Shown in pieces: positions 49,341 to 59,260 of a DNA stretch of 64,000 bases. The stretch is from assembly GCF_902506205.1 (NCBI RefSeq), contig NZ_LR732816.1, positions 1,352,106-1,416,105 on the forward strand, given 5' to 3'. A program made the translations under genes and the position numbers. Below the pieces are notes generated by a model, which had not been told where the DNA came from, searched no databases, and saw only the letters and a list, made by a program, of their open reading frames with translations. This DNA comes from Brevundimonas sp. G8 (lineage in GTDB: Bacteria; Pseudomonadota; Alphaproteobacteria; Caulobacterales; Caulobacteraceae). Within the stretch, counting starts at the first letter, position 1. Each line of letters starts with the position of its first letter.

Positions 49341-49841
49341 TCAGGCGGCCGTCTTCATGGCGGCGGCGTTGACGGCGGCGTCGGCGATGCCGGTCAGGTC
49401 TTCGTCGGTCTGGGCTTCCTCCTGCAGGGTCTCGTCCAGCAGGGCGGCGGCCTCCTTCATGCCAAGGACCAGCGCCCAGCGCTTCAGCGTGCCGTAGCGG
49501 GTGATCTCATAATGCTCAACCGCCTGGGCGGCGGCCAGCAGACCGGCGTCTAGGGCAGGGTTGTCCTTGTATTCGTCCATGATCTCCTCCCCCTCGGCCA
49601 GGATGCCCTCGATGGCGTCGCAGGTCTTGCCGCGGGCGGGCTTGCCGATCAGTTCGAAGACCTGTTGCAGGCGTTCGATCTGGCCTTCGGTCTGGTCCTT
49701 GTGTTTCTCGAGGGCGGCCTTCAGCTCGGGCGATTGCGCGGCGCGGGCCATCTTGGGCAGGGACTTCAGGATTTTCCGCTCGGCGTAATAGATGTCCTTG
49801 AGCGTGTCGTGGAACAGGGTGTCGAGGGTTTTCTCGGCCAT
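49341..49841 (-). CDS. DUF892/YciE-type ferritin-like protein
   Basis: The 166-residue, all-helical protein starts EKTLDTLFHDTLKDIYYAERKILKSL and has ALEKHKDQTEGQIERL and AAAQAVEHYEITRYGTLKRW, the Glu/His pattern of the DUF892 (YciE) ferritin-like four-helix bundle, probably binding metal. These proteins are linked to stress responses. Length is normal. It is single, with a hairpin just after its stop. Confidence 0.93.
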   Translation of the reverse strand: MAEKTLDTLFHDTLKDIYYAERKILKSLPKMARAAQSPELKAALEKHKDQTEGQIERLQQVFELIGKPARGKTCDAIEGILAEGEEIMDEYKDNPALDAGLLAAAQAVEHYEITRYGTLKRWALVLGMKEAAALLDETLQEEAQTDEDLTGIADAAVNAAAMKTAA

Positions 49842-49946
49842 GGTCGTGTCTCGCTATTTGTGGTGGAGCGCAGGCGCGCACCTCACCACAAGCGATCTTT
49901 CAGGTTTACGTTCCTCTGTTCGGTTTCGCGCGCAGGCTGCGAAGAT

Positions 49947-50936
49947 CTAGGCCTCAAGTGCGTCACGCTCGGCGGCATGCCAGCGCCAGGCCGTGCGAAC
50001 GATGTCGTCCAGGGTCCGTGTCGGCCGCCAGCCGAGAACCTCGCGCGCGCGGCTGTTGTCGGCCACCAGACAGGGGGCGTCGCCGGGACGACGCGGCGCG
50101 GTCTCCACGGGGAAGGGGCGGTTGGTCGTGCAGCGGATGGTGTCGATCAGTTCCCTGACCGTCGTGCCCGTGCCGGCCCCCAGGTTGAAGACCGTCGTCT
50201 CGCCGCCGTCGAGCAGGTATTTCAGCGCCCGCACATGGGCGTCAGCCAGGTCCATGACGTGGACATAGTCGCGCATCGCCGTGCCGTCGCGGGTGTCGTA
50301 ATCGTCGCCGAACAGCTTGAACCCCTGGCGCTGGCCCAGCGTCGTCTGGAGCGCCAGCGGAATGGCGTGGGTCTCGGGGTGGTGGCGCTCGCCGATCCTG
50401 CCGTCCTCATCGGCGCCGGCGGCGTTGAAATAGCGCAGGCAGACAGAGCGGAAACCGGCATAGGCCGAATAGTCGGCCAGGGCCTGTTCGACCATCAGCT
50501 TGGATCGGCCATAGGGGTTCAGAGGCGCTTGGGGATGGGCCTCGTCCATCGGCAGATAGACGGGGTCGCCATAGGTGGCGCAGGTCGAGGAGAAGACCAT
50601 CGCCTCGATCCCGCCGCGCCGCGCCGCCTCGATCAGGGTCAGGGCGCCGACGACATTGTTGTCATAGAAGCGGCCTGGCGCCTTGACCGATTCCCCCACC
50701 TCGATCAGGGCGGCGAAATGCAGGACCGCAACGGGCCTGTGTCTGGCGATCACCGCATCCAGGCGAGCGCCGTCGCGGATGTCGCCGGTCTCCAGTTCGC
50801 CCCACTGGACGAAGGCCGCATGACCGTTCGACAGATTGTCATAGACCACCGGCGTGAAACCGGCCTGGGACAGGGCTAGGCAGGTGTGCGACCCCACATA
50901 GCCGGCGCCGCCCGTGACCAGGATGGTGCTGGCCAT
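49947..50936 (-). CDS. galE: UDP-glucose 4-epimerase
   Basis: GalE interconverts UDP-glucose and UDP-galactose. The 329-residue SDR has STILVTGGAGYVGSHTCLAL, SSTCATYGDP, YGRSKLMVEQAL and CLRYFNAAGADEDGRIGE, all diagnostic of GalE. ATG 50936 is chosen over the frame extension at 50972 because the NAD motif starts directly after. It could supply UDP-galactose for surface polysaccharide although it lies outside the main locus. Confidence 0.95.
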   Translation of the reverse strand: MASTILVTGGAGYVGSHTCLALSQAGFTPVVYDNLSNGHAAFVQWGELETGDIRDGARLDAVIARHRPVAVLHFAALIEVGESVKAPGRFYDNNVVGALTLIEAARRGGIEAMVFSSTCATYGDPVYLPMDEAHPQAPLNPYGRSKLMVEQALADYSAYAGFRSVCLRYFNAAGADEDGRIGERHHPETHAIPLALQTTLGQRQGFKLFGDDYDTRDGTAMRDYVHVMDLADAHVRALKYLLDGGETTVFNLGAGTGTTVRELIDTIRCTTNRPFPVETAPRRPGDAPCLVADNSRAREVLGWRPTRTLDDIVRTAWRWHAAERDALEA

Positions 50937-51031
50937 GCCGCTCTCCCCTTGGACCGTTGCCGGCACAGACACGGGAGCGTGTTGAAGCCTGCCGTCCTAA
51001 GATGGATAACAGCCTGGGGTCATTCTTTCTG

Positions 51032-52969
51032 TCAATCCAGGGTATTGTCTCGCTTCAGATCCGGCGGCGTCGCCTCGTCGGTCAGGATGCGGATGGCCTC
51101 ATCGACCGTGACGAGGGTCTGGGCCTGCGAGCCCAGGCGGCGGATGGCGACCATGCCTTCCTCGGCCTCCTTGCGACCGACGACGGCGATGACCGGCACC
51201 TTGCCGACCGAGTGTTCGCGGACCTTGTAGCCCACCTTCTCATTGCGCAGGTCGATCTCGGTGCGCAGGCCGGCGGCCTTGAACTTGGCCATGACCTCGC
51301 GGGCGTAGTCGTCGGCGTCCGAGGTAATGGTCGCCACCACGGCCTGGGTCGGCGCCAGCCACAGGGGGAAGGCGCCGGCGTAGTTCTCGATCATGATGCC
51401 GATGAACCGCTCGAACGATCCGAGGATCGCGCGGTGCAGCATGACCGGCCGGTGCTTCTGGCCATCCTCGGCGATGTAGGTCGCATCCAGGCGTTCGGGC
51501 AGGACATAGTCCAGTTGGATCGTGCCGCAGGTCCATTCGCGGCCGATGGCGTCCTTGACCACGAAGTCCAGCTTGGGCGCGTAGAAGGCGCCGTCGCCTT
51601 CGGTGATGACCGGCTCGGTTCCGGCGGCGCGGGCGGCCTCCAGCATCAGGGCCTCGGCCTTGTCCCAGAACTCGTCGGTGCCGGCGCGGTTCTCGGGCCG
51701 AGTGCCCAGGCTGATGTAGGCCGTCTGCATGTCCAGGTCGGCGTGGACGCTGCGGGCCAGTTTGATGAACTCAGCCGTCTCCTCGACGATCTGGTCCTCG
51801 CGGCAGAAGATGTGGGCGTCGTCCTGGGTGAAGCCGCGCACTCGCATCAGGCCGTGCAGCGATCCCGACGGCTCATAGCGGTGGCAGGCGCCGAACTCGG
51901 CCATGCGCAGCGGCAGCTCGCGATAGGAGCGCTGGCCCTGGTCGAAGATTTGAACGTGGCCCGGACAGTTCATCGGCTTGAGGCTCAGTTCCTCGCCCTC
52001 GACCGTCTCGCAGACGAACATGTTTGGCCGGTATTTGTCCCAGTGGCCGCTCTGTTCCCAGAATTTCCGGTCCAGAACCTGGGGCGTCTTGACCTCGACA
52101 TAGCCGGCGGCGTCCAGGCGGCGGCGCATATAGGCCTCCAGCACGCGCCACAGGACCCAGCCCTTGGGGTGCCAGAAGACCATGCCCCGGCCCTCTTCCT
52201 GCATGTGGAAGAGTTCCATGGCCTTGCCGACCTTGCGGTGGTCGCGCTTCTCGGCCTCTTCCAGACGCAGCAGGTGGGCGTCCAAGTCTTCCTTAGTGGC
52301 CCAGGCGGTGCCGTAGATGCGCTGCAGCTGTTCGCGTTTCGAATCCCCGCGCCAATAGGCGCCGGCCAGCTTGGTCAGTTTGAACGCCTTGCCGACGTGG
52401 CGGGTCGAGGGGAAGTGCGGGCCCCGGCACAGGTCGATCCAGTCGCCCTGCTTATAGAGGGTAATGGTTTCGGTCCCCGGCAGGTCGCGGATCAGCTCGG
52501 CCTTGAACTTCTCGCCGCGGGCCTCGAAGAATTGGATCGCCTCATCGCGCTCCCACACTTCGCGCTCGAACTTGGCGTCGCGGTCGACAATCTTCGCCAT
52601 TTGCTTTTCGATGGCGGCGAAGTCGTCGGTCGAGAAGGGCTCCTCGCGGAAGAAGTCGTAATAGAAGCCGTCCTCGATGGCTGGGCCGATCGTGACCTGG
52701 GTGCCGGGGAACAGGGTCTGGACCGCTTCGGCCAGGACGTGGGCCGTGTCGTGACGGATCGTATAGAGGGCGGCGGGATCGTCGCGCATGATCAGGCGGA
52801 AGTCGCCGCTCGTCTCCAGCACCCGGCCCATGTCGCGCTGCTCGCCGTTCAACTCGGCCAGAACGGCCTTCTTGGCCAGTGACGGCGAGATCGAGGTTGC
52901 GACGTCGCGCGCCGTGGAGCCTTCGGGATACTGGCGAACCGCGCCGTCGGGGAATTTCAGGTCGATCAT
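51032..52969 (-). CDS. thrS: Threonyl-tRNA synthetase
   Basis: ThrS charges tRNA-Thr. The 645-residue protein has an N-terminal TGS domain ([19 protein letters not shown]), an editing domain ([17 protein letters not shown]), class II motif 1-3 regions ([24 protein letters not shown]-type [30 protein letters not shown]) and the anticodon-binding C-terminus. ATG 52969 begins the TGS domain; the frame extension upstream overlaps yidD. The yidD stop overlaps this start by 4 nt, so yidD-thrS are co-transcribed. Confidence 0.97.
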   Translation of the reverse strand: MIDLKFPDGAVRQYPEGSTARDVATSISPSLAKKAVLAELNGEQRDMGRVLETSGDFRLIMRDDPAALYTIRHDTAHVLAEAVQTLFPGTQVTIGPAIEDGFYYDFFREEPFSTDDFAAIEKQMAKIVDRDAKFEREVWERDEAIQFFEARGEKFKAELIRDLPGTETITLYKQGDWIDLCRGPHFPSTRHVGKAFKLTKLAGAYWRGDSKREQLQRIYGTAWATKEDLDAHLLRLEEAEKRDHRKVGKAMELFHMQEEGRGMVFWHPKGWVLWRVLEAYMRRRLDAAGYVEVKTPQVLDRKFWEQSGHWDKYRPNMFVCETVEGEELSLKPMNCPGHVQIFDQGQRSYRELPLRMAEFGACHRYEPSGSLHGLMRVRGFTQDDAHIFCREDQIVEETAEFIKLARSVHADLDMQTAYISLGTRPENRAGTDEFWDKAEALMLEAARAAGTEPVITEGDGAFYAPKLDFVVKDAIGREWTCGTIQLDYVLPERLDATYIAEDGQKHRPVMLHRAILGSFERFIGIMIENYAGAFPLWLAPTQAVVATITSDADDYAREVMAKFKAAGLRTEIDLRNEKVGYKVREHSVGKVPVIAVVGRKEAEEGMVAIRRLGSQAQTLVTVDEAIRILTDEATPPDLKRDNTLD

Positions 52970-53220
52970 GACTGCTGTTCTTTTTGGTCGGTCTTCAGGG
53001 GCGGAACCGGGTCGTAACCCGACCCGCCGAAGGGATGGCATTTACAGAGCCTGCGCATGGTGAGCCATCCCCCCTTGACCGGTCCGTGCTGGATCAGGGC
53101 GTCGCGCCCGTAATCCGAACAGGTCGGCAGGAACCGGCACTGCTGGCCGATCAGGGGAGACAGCGTCAGCTTGTAGCCCCGATGGGCCGCGCGCACGCCG
53201 CGTTCATAGAGAGACATCAC
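52966..53220 (-). CDS. yidD: YidD, membrane protein insertion efficiency factor
   Basis: The 84-residue protein (or 83 from the second ATG) has [25 protein letters not shown] and [15 protein letters not shown], in parts diagnostic for YidD: the CRFxPTCS and HPFGGxGxDPVP motifs. It helps YidC-dependent membrane insertion at the inner membrane. It overlaps thrS by 4 nt, and the NifU-like gene lies 76 bp upstream on the same strand. Confidence 0.96.
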   Translation of the reverse strand: MMSLYERGVRAAHRGYKLTLSPLIGQQCRFLPTCSDYGRDALIQHGPVKGGWLTMRRLCKCHPFGGSGYDPVPPLKTDQKEQQS

Positions 53221-53296
53221 GTCCCTTCGCCGGGGGCTGGAAGAGTTCGCCGCGCTTATCCCCTGTCATCGCAGGGGGATCAACCGGTCGTGCCCC

Positions 53297-53752
53297 TCAG
53301 GCCGCGCCGGCGAGGCGAGTTCGGGCGGTCAGGGCGTTGTTAACCGCCTCCAGCGTCGCCTCCAGCGAGACCAGGGTCGAGGCGTGGCGGGCGGGATAAT
53401 CCGCCACCTGCCGCAAGAGACGCAGATCCTCGAACCGGCCGCTTGGGCCTTCGCCGCCGGACTTCAGCATGGCGGACATGGCGTCACGAGCGTCCCGGAG
53501 TTCATCGACCGACGCGCCGATTACAGACTGGCCCAGCACCCCCGCGGCGGCCTGACCCAAGGCGCAGGCCTTCACGTCCTGAGCGAAGCGGGCGACGCGG
53601 CCTTGATCGTCCAGTGTCACATCGACGGTCGCCCGCGATCCGCACAGCTTGGCGACCCGCTCGCCGGTGCCGTCAGGCGCGGGCAGACGCCCCGCATGCG
53701 GGAGGTTCGCCGCCAGCGACAGGATGCGCGCGCTGTAGAGGTCGTCGATCAT
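53297..53752 (-). CDS. NifU/IscU N-terminal-type iron-sulfur scaffold-like protein
   Basis: The 151-residue protein is of the IscU-like fold: AKLCGSRATVDVTL (first Cys) and VKACALGQAAAGVLGQSV (second Cys in the ACALGQA motif). A third ligand-type Cys is not visible, so it may be a shortened or diverged scaffold as often found beside yidD and thrS in alphaproteobacteria. Function in Fe-S assembly is inferred. Confidence 0.85.
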   Translation of the reverse strand: MIDDLYSARILSLAANLPHAGRLPAPDGTGERVAKLCGSRATVDVTLDDQGRVARFAQDVKACALGQAAAGVLGQSVIGASVDELRDARDAMSAMLKSGGEGPSGRFEDLRLLRQVADYPARHASTLVSLEATLEAVNNALTARTRLAGAA

Positions 53753-53824
53753 GGGGCGAAGATAGGGTGTTCGACGCCGGCGCGAAACCTCCCCCCCGTT
53801 GTGAGGAGGGGAGGCCCGTTCGGC

Positions 53825-54719
53825 TCAGTCCCGGATCGGCAGGAAGAGATCGGTGATCGCCTGATGCTCCGCCACGTCGGGGAAGAGGCTGACCCTCTGG
53901 GCGAACATCGGGAAGTCGCGCAGTTCCTGCCCGCTGTCCGGCAACCACTGACCATAAAGCCAATTCGCCGCCGCGCTCAGGTCGTCGCTGTTTCCGATCT
54001 GGCGCAGAACCGCGCAACGCCCGGCGGGTATGACCCCCGCCACCACGTCCGGGTCGTTCGGCGAGATCGCTCGGTTCGTGGCGGCGCACAGATCGACGCG
54101 ATAGGCCTGCGGCGACGCCTCGTCGGGCTCGGGATGGAAGACGTTGAAGGTCGCGCTGATCTTGGGCGGCAGGCCGGCCGCCTTTCGCCAGGCGATGAAA
54201 CGGCGAATGGTCTCGCCGATCTCTGCGGGGACCGCCCCTATGCGCCATGATGGCGACGGGGGTTTCGGGAAAGTCGAGAATGCGGACGTCGGTTTGGTCG
54301 AAGGTCTGTGACATGGTCTGGCTCCTGGCTTGAATGAGCGGCGTCTGGGCCGCGAGCCAAGGATTCCAGCGGGGCTCTCTTCTGAAGCCGGTGGGGCTCT
54401 GGTCGTAATGACGCCGGAAGGCGCGACTGAACGCCTCCGGCCCCTCGAAACCGCTGTCGAGCGCGATCTCCAGGACGCTATGCCCGTTGCGGAAGGCCAG
54501 CCTGTAGGCCGCGCGTTTCAGGCGCGTGAGCTGCACATAGCGGCCCAGGCTGACCCCGAACAGCGAAGAGAACTGCCGCTGGAAATGATGACGGGAGAAG
54601 GCCGCAACCTCGCTGACCGCCGCCACGCTCAGATCCTCATCCAGGTGCTCGTCGATGAAGACGAGCGCCCGGTGCATCCGCGCGTGATAGTTGTCGATGA
54701 CGTTCCGGCCCATCCGCAC
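53825..54719 (-). pseudogene. AraC-family regulator with GyrI-like domain, frameshifted
   Basis: Residues 1-160 read well as an AraC helix-turn-helix pair (LSVAAVSEVAAFSRHHFQRQF, here LSVAAVSEVAAFSRHHFQ, then SVLEIALDSGFEGPEAFSRAF) followed by the start of a GyrI-like effector domain (ILDFPETPVAIMAHR). Near 54232-54240 the frame changes; in the other frame the expected GyrI domain continues (PAEIGETIRRFIAWRKAAG) and ends at 53825. The sequence has one base too many (or two too few) beside a run of four Gs on this strand. Either the gene is broken or the run was misread. The long open frame continuing to 53673 after the shift is an artefact overlapping the NifU-like gene. Confidence 0.85.
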
Positions 54720-54783
54720 CTCCTTGGCGCATGCAGGGATAAAGATCAGTCGGCGGGCGAACCTGACCGGGAATGCTGATGCG

Positions 54784-55449
54784 TCAGACCTGCGCGGTGA
54801 ACGTCAGCGTCCCGTCGGTTCCGACTTCAAGCCCAGCATCCGCGTAGTCCGCCAGTGTGGGATGATCCGTCTCCAGCGGATGGGTCCAGGCGGCGGTGAC
54901 GACCATCACGTCGGCGCCGGCCGCTTCGCCCGCCTTGATGCCGGCGGCGGCGTCCTCGAACACCAGGCAGTCGGCGACGTCGAAGCCCAGGGTCGCGGCG
55001 GCCTTCAGATAGCCGGCGGGGTCGGGCTTGCCGCGTTCGACGTCCTCAGCGGTGATCATGACCGCGGGCGGCGTCACCCCGGCCGCCTTCAGTCGGGCGC
55101 GGGCCAGGGGGACGGACGCGGAAGTGACCACGGCCCAGCGGTCGGGCGGCAGGCGTTTGACGAAGTCGATGGCGCCGGGAATGGGAGCGACGCCGTCCAC
55201 GTCCTCGATCTCGCCCCGCTCGACCCAGGCGACCTCGGCGTCCAGGTCGATGTCGAGCAGGTTCTGTTTGCGGATGGTGTCGACGGCCCGCACCCCGTGC
55301 ATGACCGACAGCAGGGCCGCGACATCCAGGCCGTGACGCTCGGCCCAGCGGGTCCAGACCCGTTCGGCGGCGAGCGTCGAGGTGATCAGGGTGCCGTCCA
55401 TGTCGAACAGGAAGGCCTGGTAGGTGCGGGGTGCGGGGAGTGAAGCCAT
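54784..55449 (-). CDS. HAD-IA family sugar/polyol phosphatase-like
   Basis: The 221-residue protein has motif I FLFDMDGTLITS, a helical cap, motif II VVTSASVPLARARL and motifs III/IV GKPDPAGYLKAA and VFEDAAAGIKAGEAAG, the pattern of small-molecule phosphatases such as glycerol-3-phosphatase and 2-deoxyglucose-6-phosphatase. Substrate unknown. ATG 55449 is used rather than GTG-type extension at 55464. Cytoplasmic. Confidence 0.9.
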   Translation of the reverse strand: MASLPAPRTYQAFLFDMDGTLITSTLAAERVWTRWAERHGLDVAALLSVMHGVRAVDTIRKQNLLDIDLDAEVAWVERGEIEDVDGVAPIPGAIDFVKRLPPDRWAVVTSASVPLARARLKAAGVTPPAVMITAEDVERGKPDPAGYLKAAATLGFDVADCLVFEDAAAGIKAGEAAGADVMVVTAAWTHPLETDHPTLADYADAGLEVGTDGTLTFTAQV

Positions 55450-55491
55450 GGCCTCATCCACCACGCGGGCGGCCCGACCGCAACGGGTCGA

Positions 55492-56340
55492 TCAGCCGCC
55501 TTGCAGCGAATTCCAGGTGCGGGCCGTGTCGGTCGTCGGCGTGTTCGCCGGTGCGCCGCCGCTGGACGGCGCGGCGCCGGCCGTGCCGCGCGCACGCAGC
55601 CATTGCAGGTTCTGCTCGGCCTGTTCGGGCGGAAGCTCGCGGCGCAGGATTTGTTCGGCCTCGCCCATCTTGCCTTGCAGGCCCAGCACCATGGCCAGGT
55701 TCTGGCGCACCTTGGCCGAGGCGGTCGGCTGGGCGACGGCGCGGCGCAACAGGGTCTCGGCGCCCGGCGCATCGCCCTGGGTCAGGGCGGCGGTGGCGGC
55801 GTTGGTCAGGACATCGGGATTGTCGGGCGACAGGGCCAGGGCCTGGTTCCAGGCGGCGCGGGCGTCGTCCGTGCGGCGCACCTGTTCATAGGCCACGCCC
55901 AACAGCGAATAGGCACGCCAGTCGCGCGGGGCCTGATTGCGGGCCTGTTCCAGAGGCGCGACGCCATAGAAGGCCTGGCCCCGCGCGATATGAGCGCGAC
56001 CCAGCTCCAGCAGGGCGTCGAGATTGTTCGGCTGGACGGTCAGGGTCGCCTGGGCGGCCTCGGCGGCCTGATCGTAGCGGCCCAGTTCGCGCAGGGCCTG
56101 GGCCAGCTTTACCCCCGCGACCGCATCGGTCGGGTTGGCTTCCTGTTCCGAGGCCCAGAAGACCGAGCGTGACAGGGCGTCCATCCGGTCATAGGTGGCG
56201 CGGACCGCTGCGGACGATGGCGCGCGCGTCTGGGCCTGAGTCTGGGCCTGCGTGGCCGGCGTAAGGTCGGCCGCCAGGGCTGATCCGCCGGACAGGGCGA
56301 TCAGGGCGACGGTTGCGAGAAGGGCGGGCATGCGCGACAT
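55492..56340 (-). CDS. TPR-repeat periplasmic protein
   Basis: The 282-residue protein has a signal peptide (MPALLATVALIALSGGSALA, cut near residue 24) and tandem tetratricopeptide repeats (around 70-215: AVAGVKLAQALRELGRYDQA, NLDALLELGRAHIARGQAF, DWRAYSLLGVAYEQVRRTDD, NPDVLTNAATAALTQGDAPG). This resembles TadD/PilF-like secretion helpers but no other pilus gene is near, so a specific role is not claimed. A polar Gly/Ala/Thr tail follows. Confidence 0.85.
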   Translation of the reverse strand: MSRMPALLATVALIALSGGSALAADLTPATQAQTQAQTRAPSSAAVRATYDRMDALSRSVFWASEQEANPTDAVAGVKLAQALRELGRYDQAAEAAQATLTVQPNNLDALLELGRAHIARGQAFYGVAPLEQARNQAPRDWRAYSLLGVAYEQVRRTDDARAAWNQALALSPDNPDVLTNAATAALTQGDAPGAETLLRRAVAQPTASAKVRQNLAMVLGLQGKMGEAEQILRRELPPEQAEQNLQWLRARGTAGAAPSSGGAPANTPTTDTARTWNSLQGG

Positions 56341-56425
56341 GGGTCAGGTCCAGGCGGTCCTTGGGTCTTGCCCCTAGAATCGCCTTTTCGCGTCAACTGA
56401 TGGTTAACTTCGTCCCGAGGGCCCC

Positions 56426-57811
56426 ATGTCCGTCTCGCATCCCCTGCTGGTTTCCGCCCAAGACGGCGACGGCGCGATCCCGATCCGCTTCGTTCAGGCG
56501 GGCGGTGCGCTGGATGTCGGCGCCCGCCGCTGGGGTGATCTGCACAGGTTCGAGGGTAAGGCGGGGCAGCTTTTGGTCGTGCCGGGATCGGACGGCGAGA
56601 TCGCCCAGGTCGTGGTTGGATCGGGGACGACGTTCGATCCGATGAGCGTGCGGGGCCTGTCGGCGCGGTTGCCGGGCGGCCTTTATCGGCTTGAGGTGGC
56701 GGCCGAGGACGCGGAACTTGCGACCCTGGCCTTCCTCTTGGGAGCCTATGTGTTCGACCGCTACAAGGCCCGGCCCGATCGGGCGCCGGCCAGGCTGGCC
56801 GCGCCGGACGGGGTGGATGTCGCCGAGGTCTCGCGCATCGCCGCCGCCTGCGCCCTGGCGCGCGAGATGGTCGATACGCCGGCCGCCGACATGGGGCCGC
56901 TGCAGATCGAGACCATCGCCCGCGAGATCGCCGAGAGCGCCGGCGCCGCGATCAGCGTCACGACCGGCGACGCCCTGCTGGAGGAGAACTATCCCGCCGT
57001 CCACGCCGTCGGCCGCGCCGCCGCCCCGCATCGGGCGCAGCGCCTGATCGAGATCGGCTGGAAGCTGGACCGGACTGACCTGCCGCTGGTGGCTCTGGTC
57101 GGCAAGGGGGTGGTGTTCGACACCGGCGGCCTGGACCTGAAGCCCGCCGCCGGCATGCGTAACATGAAGAAGGACATGGGCGGCTCGGCCCATGCCCTGG
57201 CCCTGGGACGGCTGGTGATGCAGGCGGACCTCCCCGTACGGCTGGTGGTCATCGTGGCGGCGGTGGAGAATGCGGTGTCCGCCGACGCCTTCCGGCCCGG
57301 CGACGTGCTGAACAGCCGCAAGGGCCTGACGATCGAGATCGGCAACACAGACGCCGAGGGGCGGCTGATCCTGGCCGACGCCCTGACGCGGGCGGGCGAG
57401 CACGAACCGGACCTGACGCTGGATTTCGCCACCCTGACCGGGGCTGCAAGGGTCGCGCTGGGGCCGGACCTGCCGCCCCTCTATACCGACGACGAGGCGT
57501 TGGCCGCCGGGCTGCTGGCGGCGGCGGGGCAGGTGCGCGATCCGCTGTGGCGGATGCCGCTGTGGGCCGGCTATCGCGCTGCGCTGGATACCGAAATCGC
57601 CGATCTTAAGAACGACAGCTCCGCCTGGGCCCAGGCCGGATCGGTCACCGCCGCCCTGTTCCTGCAGAAGTTCGCCCCGACCACCGGCGCCTGGGCGCAC
57701 ATGGACATCTTCGCCTGGAACCCCCGCGCCCGGCCTGGCCACCCCGAGGGCGGTGAGGCTCAGGCGTTGAGGGCCTGCTACGCCATGCTCAAGGCGCGTT
57801 ACGCCGACTGA
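56426..57811 (+). CDS. M17-family leucyl aminopeptidase
   Basis: The 461-residue enzyme has the M17 metal and catalytic motifs ALVGKGVVFDTGGLDLKPAA (Lys, Asp), MRNMKKDMGGSAHAL (Lys, Asp) and EIGNTDAEGRLILADAL (Asp, Glu, Arg), so the two-zinc active site is intact. It removes N-terminal residues from peptides in the cytoplasm. The protein lacks the longer N-terminal domain details of PepA, placing it in the PepB-like/cytosol aminopeptidase side group common in alphaproteobacteria. Confidence 0.94.
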   Translation: MSVSHPLLVSAQDGDGAIPIRFVQAGGALDVGARRWGDLHRFEGKAGQLLVVPGSDGEIAQVVVGSGTTFDPMSVRGLSARLPGGLYRLEVAAEDAELATLAFLLGAYVFDRYKARPDRAPARLAAPDGVDVAEVSRIAAACALAREMVDTPAADMGPLQIETIAREIAESAGAAISVTTGDALLEENYPAVHAVGRAAAPHRAQRLIEIGWKLDRTDLPLVALVGKGVVFDTGGLDLKPAAGMRNMKKDMGGSAHALALGRLVMQADLPVRLVVIVAAVENAVSADAFRPGDVLNSRKGLTIEIGNTDAEGRLILADALTRAGEHEPDLTLDFATLTGAARVALGPDLPPLYTDDEALAAGLLAAAGQVRDPLWRMPLWAGYRAALDTEIADLKNDSSAWAQAGSVTAALFLQKFAPTTGAWAHMDIFAWNPRARPGHPEGGEAQALRACYAMLKARYAD

Positions 57812-57814
57812 CGA

Positions 57815-58306
57815 TCAGGCGAAGGCGAAACCAGGGTCCGGCTCGCCGTCGCTGGACGGGGATCGCGGCGCCCACGGCTTTCTGGTGCGCCCGCCCCGCG
57901 ACCGCGCGCCGCGTCTGATCCGGCCGATCAGGGCGCCGGCTCGGCTGAGGGCCATATCCCGCTGTCGAACCAGGCCGCGCCAGCCGGCGACGGCGCGCAG
58001 ACTGATAGCCAGGATGACCAGATCGAAGATCACGGTCACGTCGAACATCAGAACCCAGGCGATCATGTCCGGCGCCGCCATGGAGAACAGCCGCACGCCT
58101 TCGGCCTCGAACAGCAAGATCGCCGCGACGCCCAGCAGGACGACCAGGCCGAGGCCCAGCATCCGACCGCGCGACAGACGCGCCAGAAGTCGCGCCGGCG
58201 CCTCGACCAGCCATCGCCGTAGAGCGATGCCGACAAGCCCTTCGTCGGCGACGGTCAGGCCAAGCACGATCAACAGCATCAGCGACAAAAGCACCTGAAT
58301 CTCCAA
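57815..58306 (-). CDS. Hypothetical inner-membrane protein
   Basis: The 163-residue protein has three hydrophobic segments (LLSLMLLIVLGLTVADEGLV, LGLGLVVLLGVAAILLFEAEGV, IAWVLMFDVTVIFDLVILAI in parts) and a basic, Arg-rich C-terminal tail (RGARSRGGRTRKPWAPRS). I recognise no family. It converges with the M17 peptidase gene, 3 bp apart. The membrane assignment is by hydrophobicity only. Confidence 0.7.
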   Translation of the reverse strand: MEIQVLLSLMLLIVLGLTVADEGLVGIALRRWLVEAPARLLARLSRGRMLGLGLVVLLGVAAILLFEAEGVRLFSMAAPDMIAWVLMFDVTVIFDLVILAISLRAVAGWRGLVRQRDMALSRAGALIGRIRRGARSRGGRTRKPWAPRSPSSDGEPDPGFAFA

Positions 58307-58477
58307 TAGAACCGGACGGCGTCTGGCATCTGAGGTGGCCTCTGAAGGCGAAGCTTCAAGGTGTCATATTGAATTCGAGAACGCGGTTCTGTTGATTTCT
58401 TTCGTAAAAGCGACGGCCGTTAACGGCCCCTAAGCCATCGGGGGATAAGGCTGTGGGTTCAATCACGCGAGTTCACG

Positions 58478-59260
58478 TTGACCGACGTCCTCGATCTTCT
58501 TCCGCCCGGCGACCGCCTCGCTCGCCCCGACCTCGCCGAACAGGCGCTGGAAGGGCTGGTGCGCGCGGGCGCCTATCGGGCGACCGAGGCCATGCATTGC
58601 CGCGCGGCCGTGGCCGACATCCTGTCCGACGAAGACGGGCGGATCGACCAGTTGCTGCACGGCGAAATCTTCGATGTTCTGGATCGGGCGAACGGCCGGG
58701 CCTGGGGCCGGGCGCGTCGGGACGGCGTGGTTGGCTGGGTCGTGCTGGACAGCCTGTCGAGCGGCGCGCCGCTGGCGACCTATCGCGTCGCCGCCGTGGA
58801 CGCGGCCCTGCCGCTGAACGCCCTGGTGATCGAAGCGGCAGATCTGGCCGAGGGCGCTTTGCGTCCTGTGGGCGAGTTCGAGACCGATCTGGTCGCCGTG
58901 GCCGAACGGCTGCTGGGCCGTCCGCACGAGCTGGGCGCGCGGTCTTCGATCTCGACCGACTGTTCAGGTCTGGTGCAACAAGCGCTGCTGGCGTGCGGCC
59001 TGCCGGGTCCACGCCGGTCGGACGCCCAGGCCCAGCTCGGACGGGCGGTTTCTTCGTCCGACATCCAGCGCGGCGACATCGTCGTCTGGTTGGCGCCGAC
59101 CGGCGATCAGGACTGGACCGGCCATTCGGCGTTGATGCTGGACGGCGAGCGGATCATCCATGCGACGGGCGGCAAGGGGGTGGTCATCGAACCCCTGGCC
59201 GAGGTCGAGGCGCGCCTGATCGCCGACGGTTTCGCCGCCGCCGTCTTCCGCCGCCTCTAG
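58478..59260 (+). CDS. NlpC/P60-family peptidase, TTG start
   Basis: The 260-residue protein has an N-terminal SH3-like region (around 35-100, ending GWVVLDSLS) and an NlpC/P60 domain with catalytic Cys162 (STDCSGLVQQAL), His216 (GHSALML) and a third polar residue at His228 (RIIHATGG). These enzymes cleave cell-wall peptides between D-Glu and meso-DAP. No signal peptide is seen, so it may act on imported muropeptides. The start is a TTG at 58478. It overlaps mmcB by 4 nt tail to tail. Confidence 0.88.
   Translation: MTDVLDLLPPGDRLARPDLAEQALEGLVRAGAYRATEAMHCRAAVADILSDEDGRIDQLLHGEIFDVLDRANGRAWGRARRDGVVGWVVLDSLSSGAPLATYRVAAVDAALPLNALVIEAADLAEGALRPVGEFETDLVAVAERLLGRPHELGARSSISTDCSGLVQQALLACGLPGPRRSDAQAQLGRAVSSSDIQRGDIVVWLAPTGDQDWTGHSALMLDGERIIHATGGKGVVIEPLAEVEARLIADGFAAAVFRRL

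Noticed and set aside
53673-54240. C-terminal part of the long AraC open frame
   Set aside because: After the frameshift the translation is Arg/Pro/Gly-rich and overlaps the NifU-like gene antisense; the real GyrI domain is in another frame.
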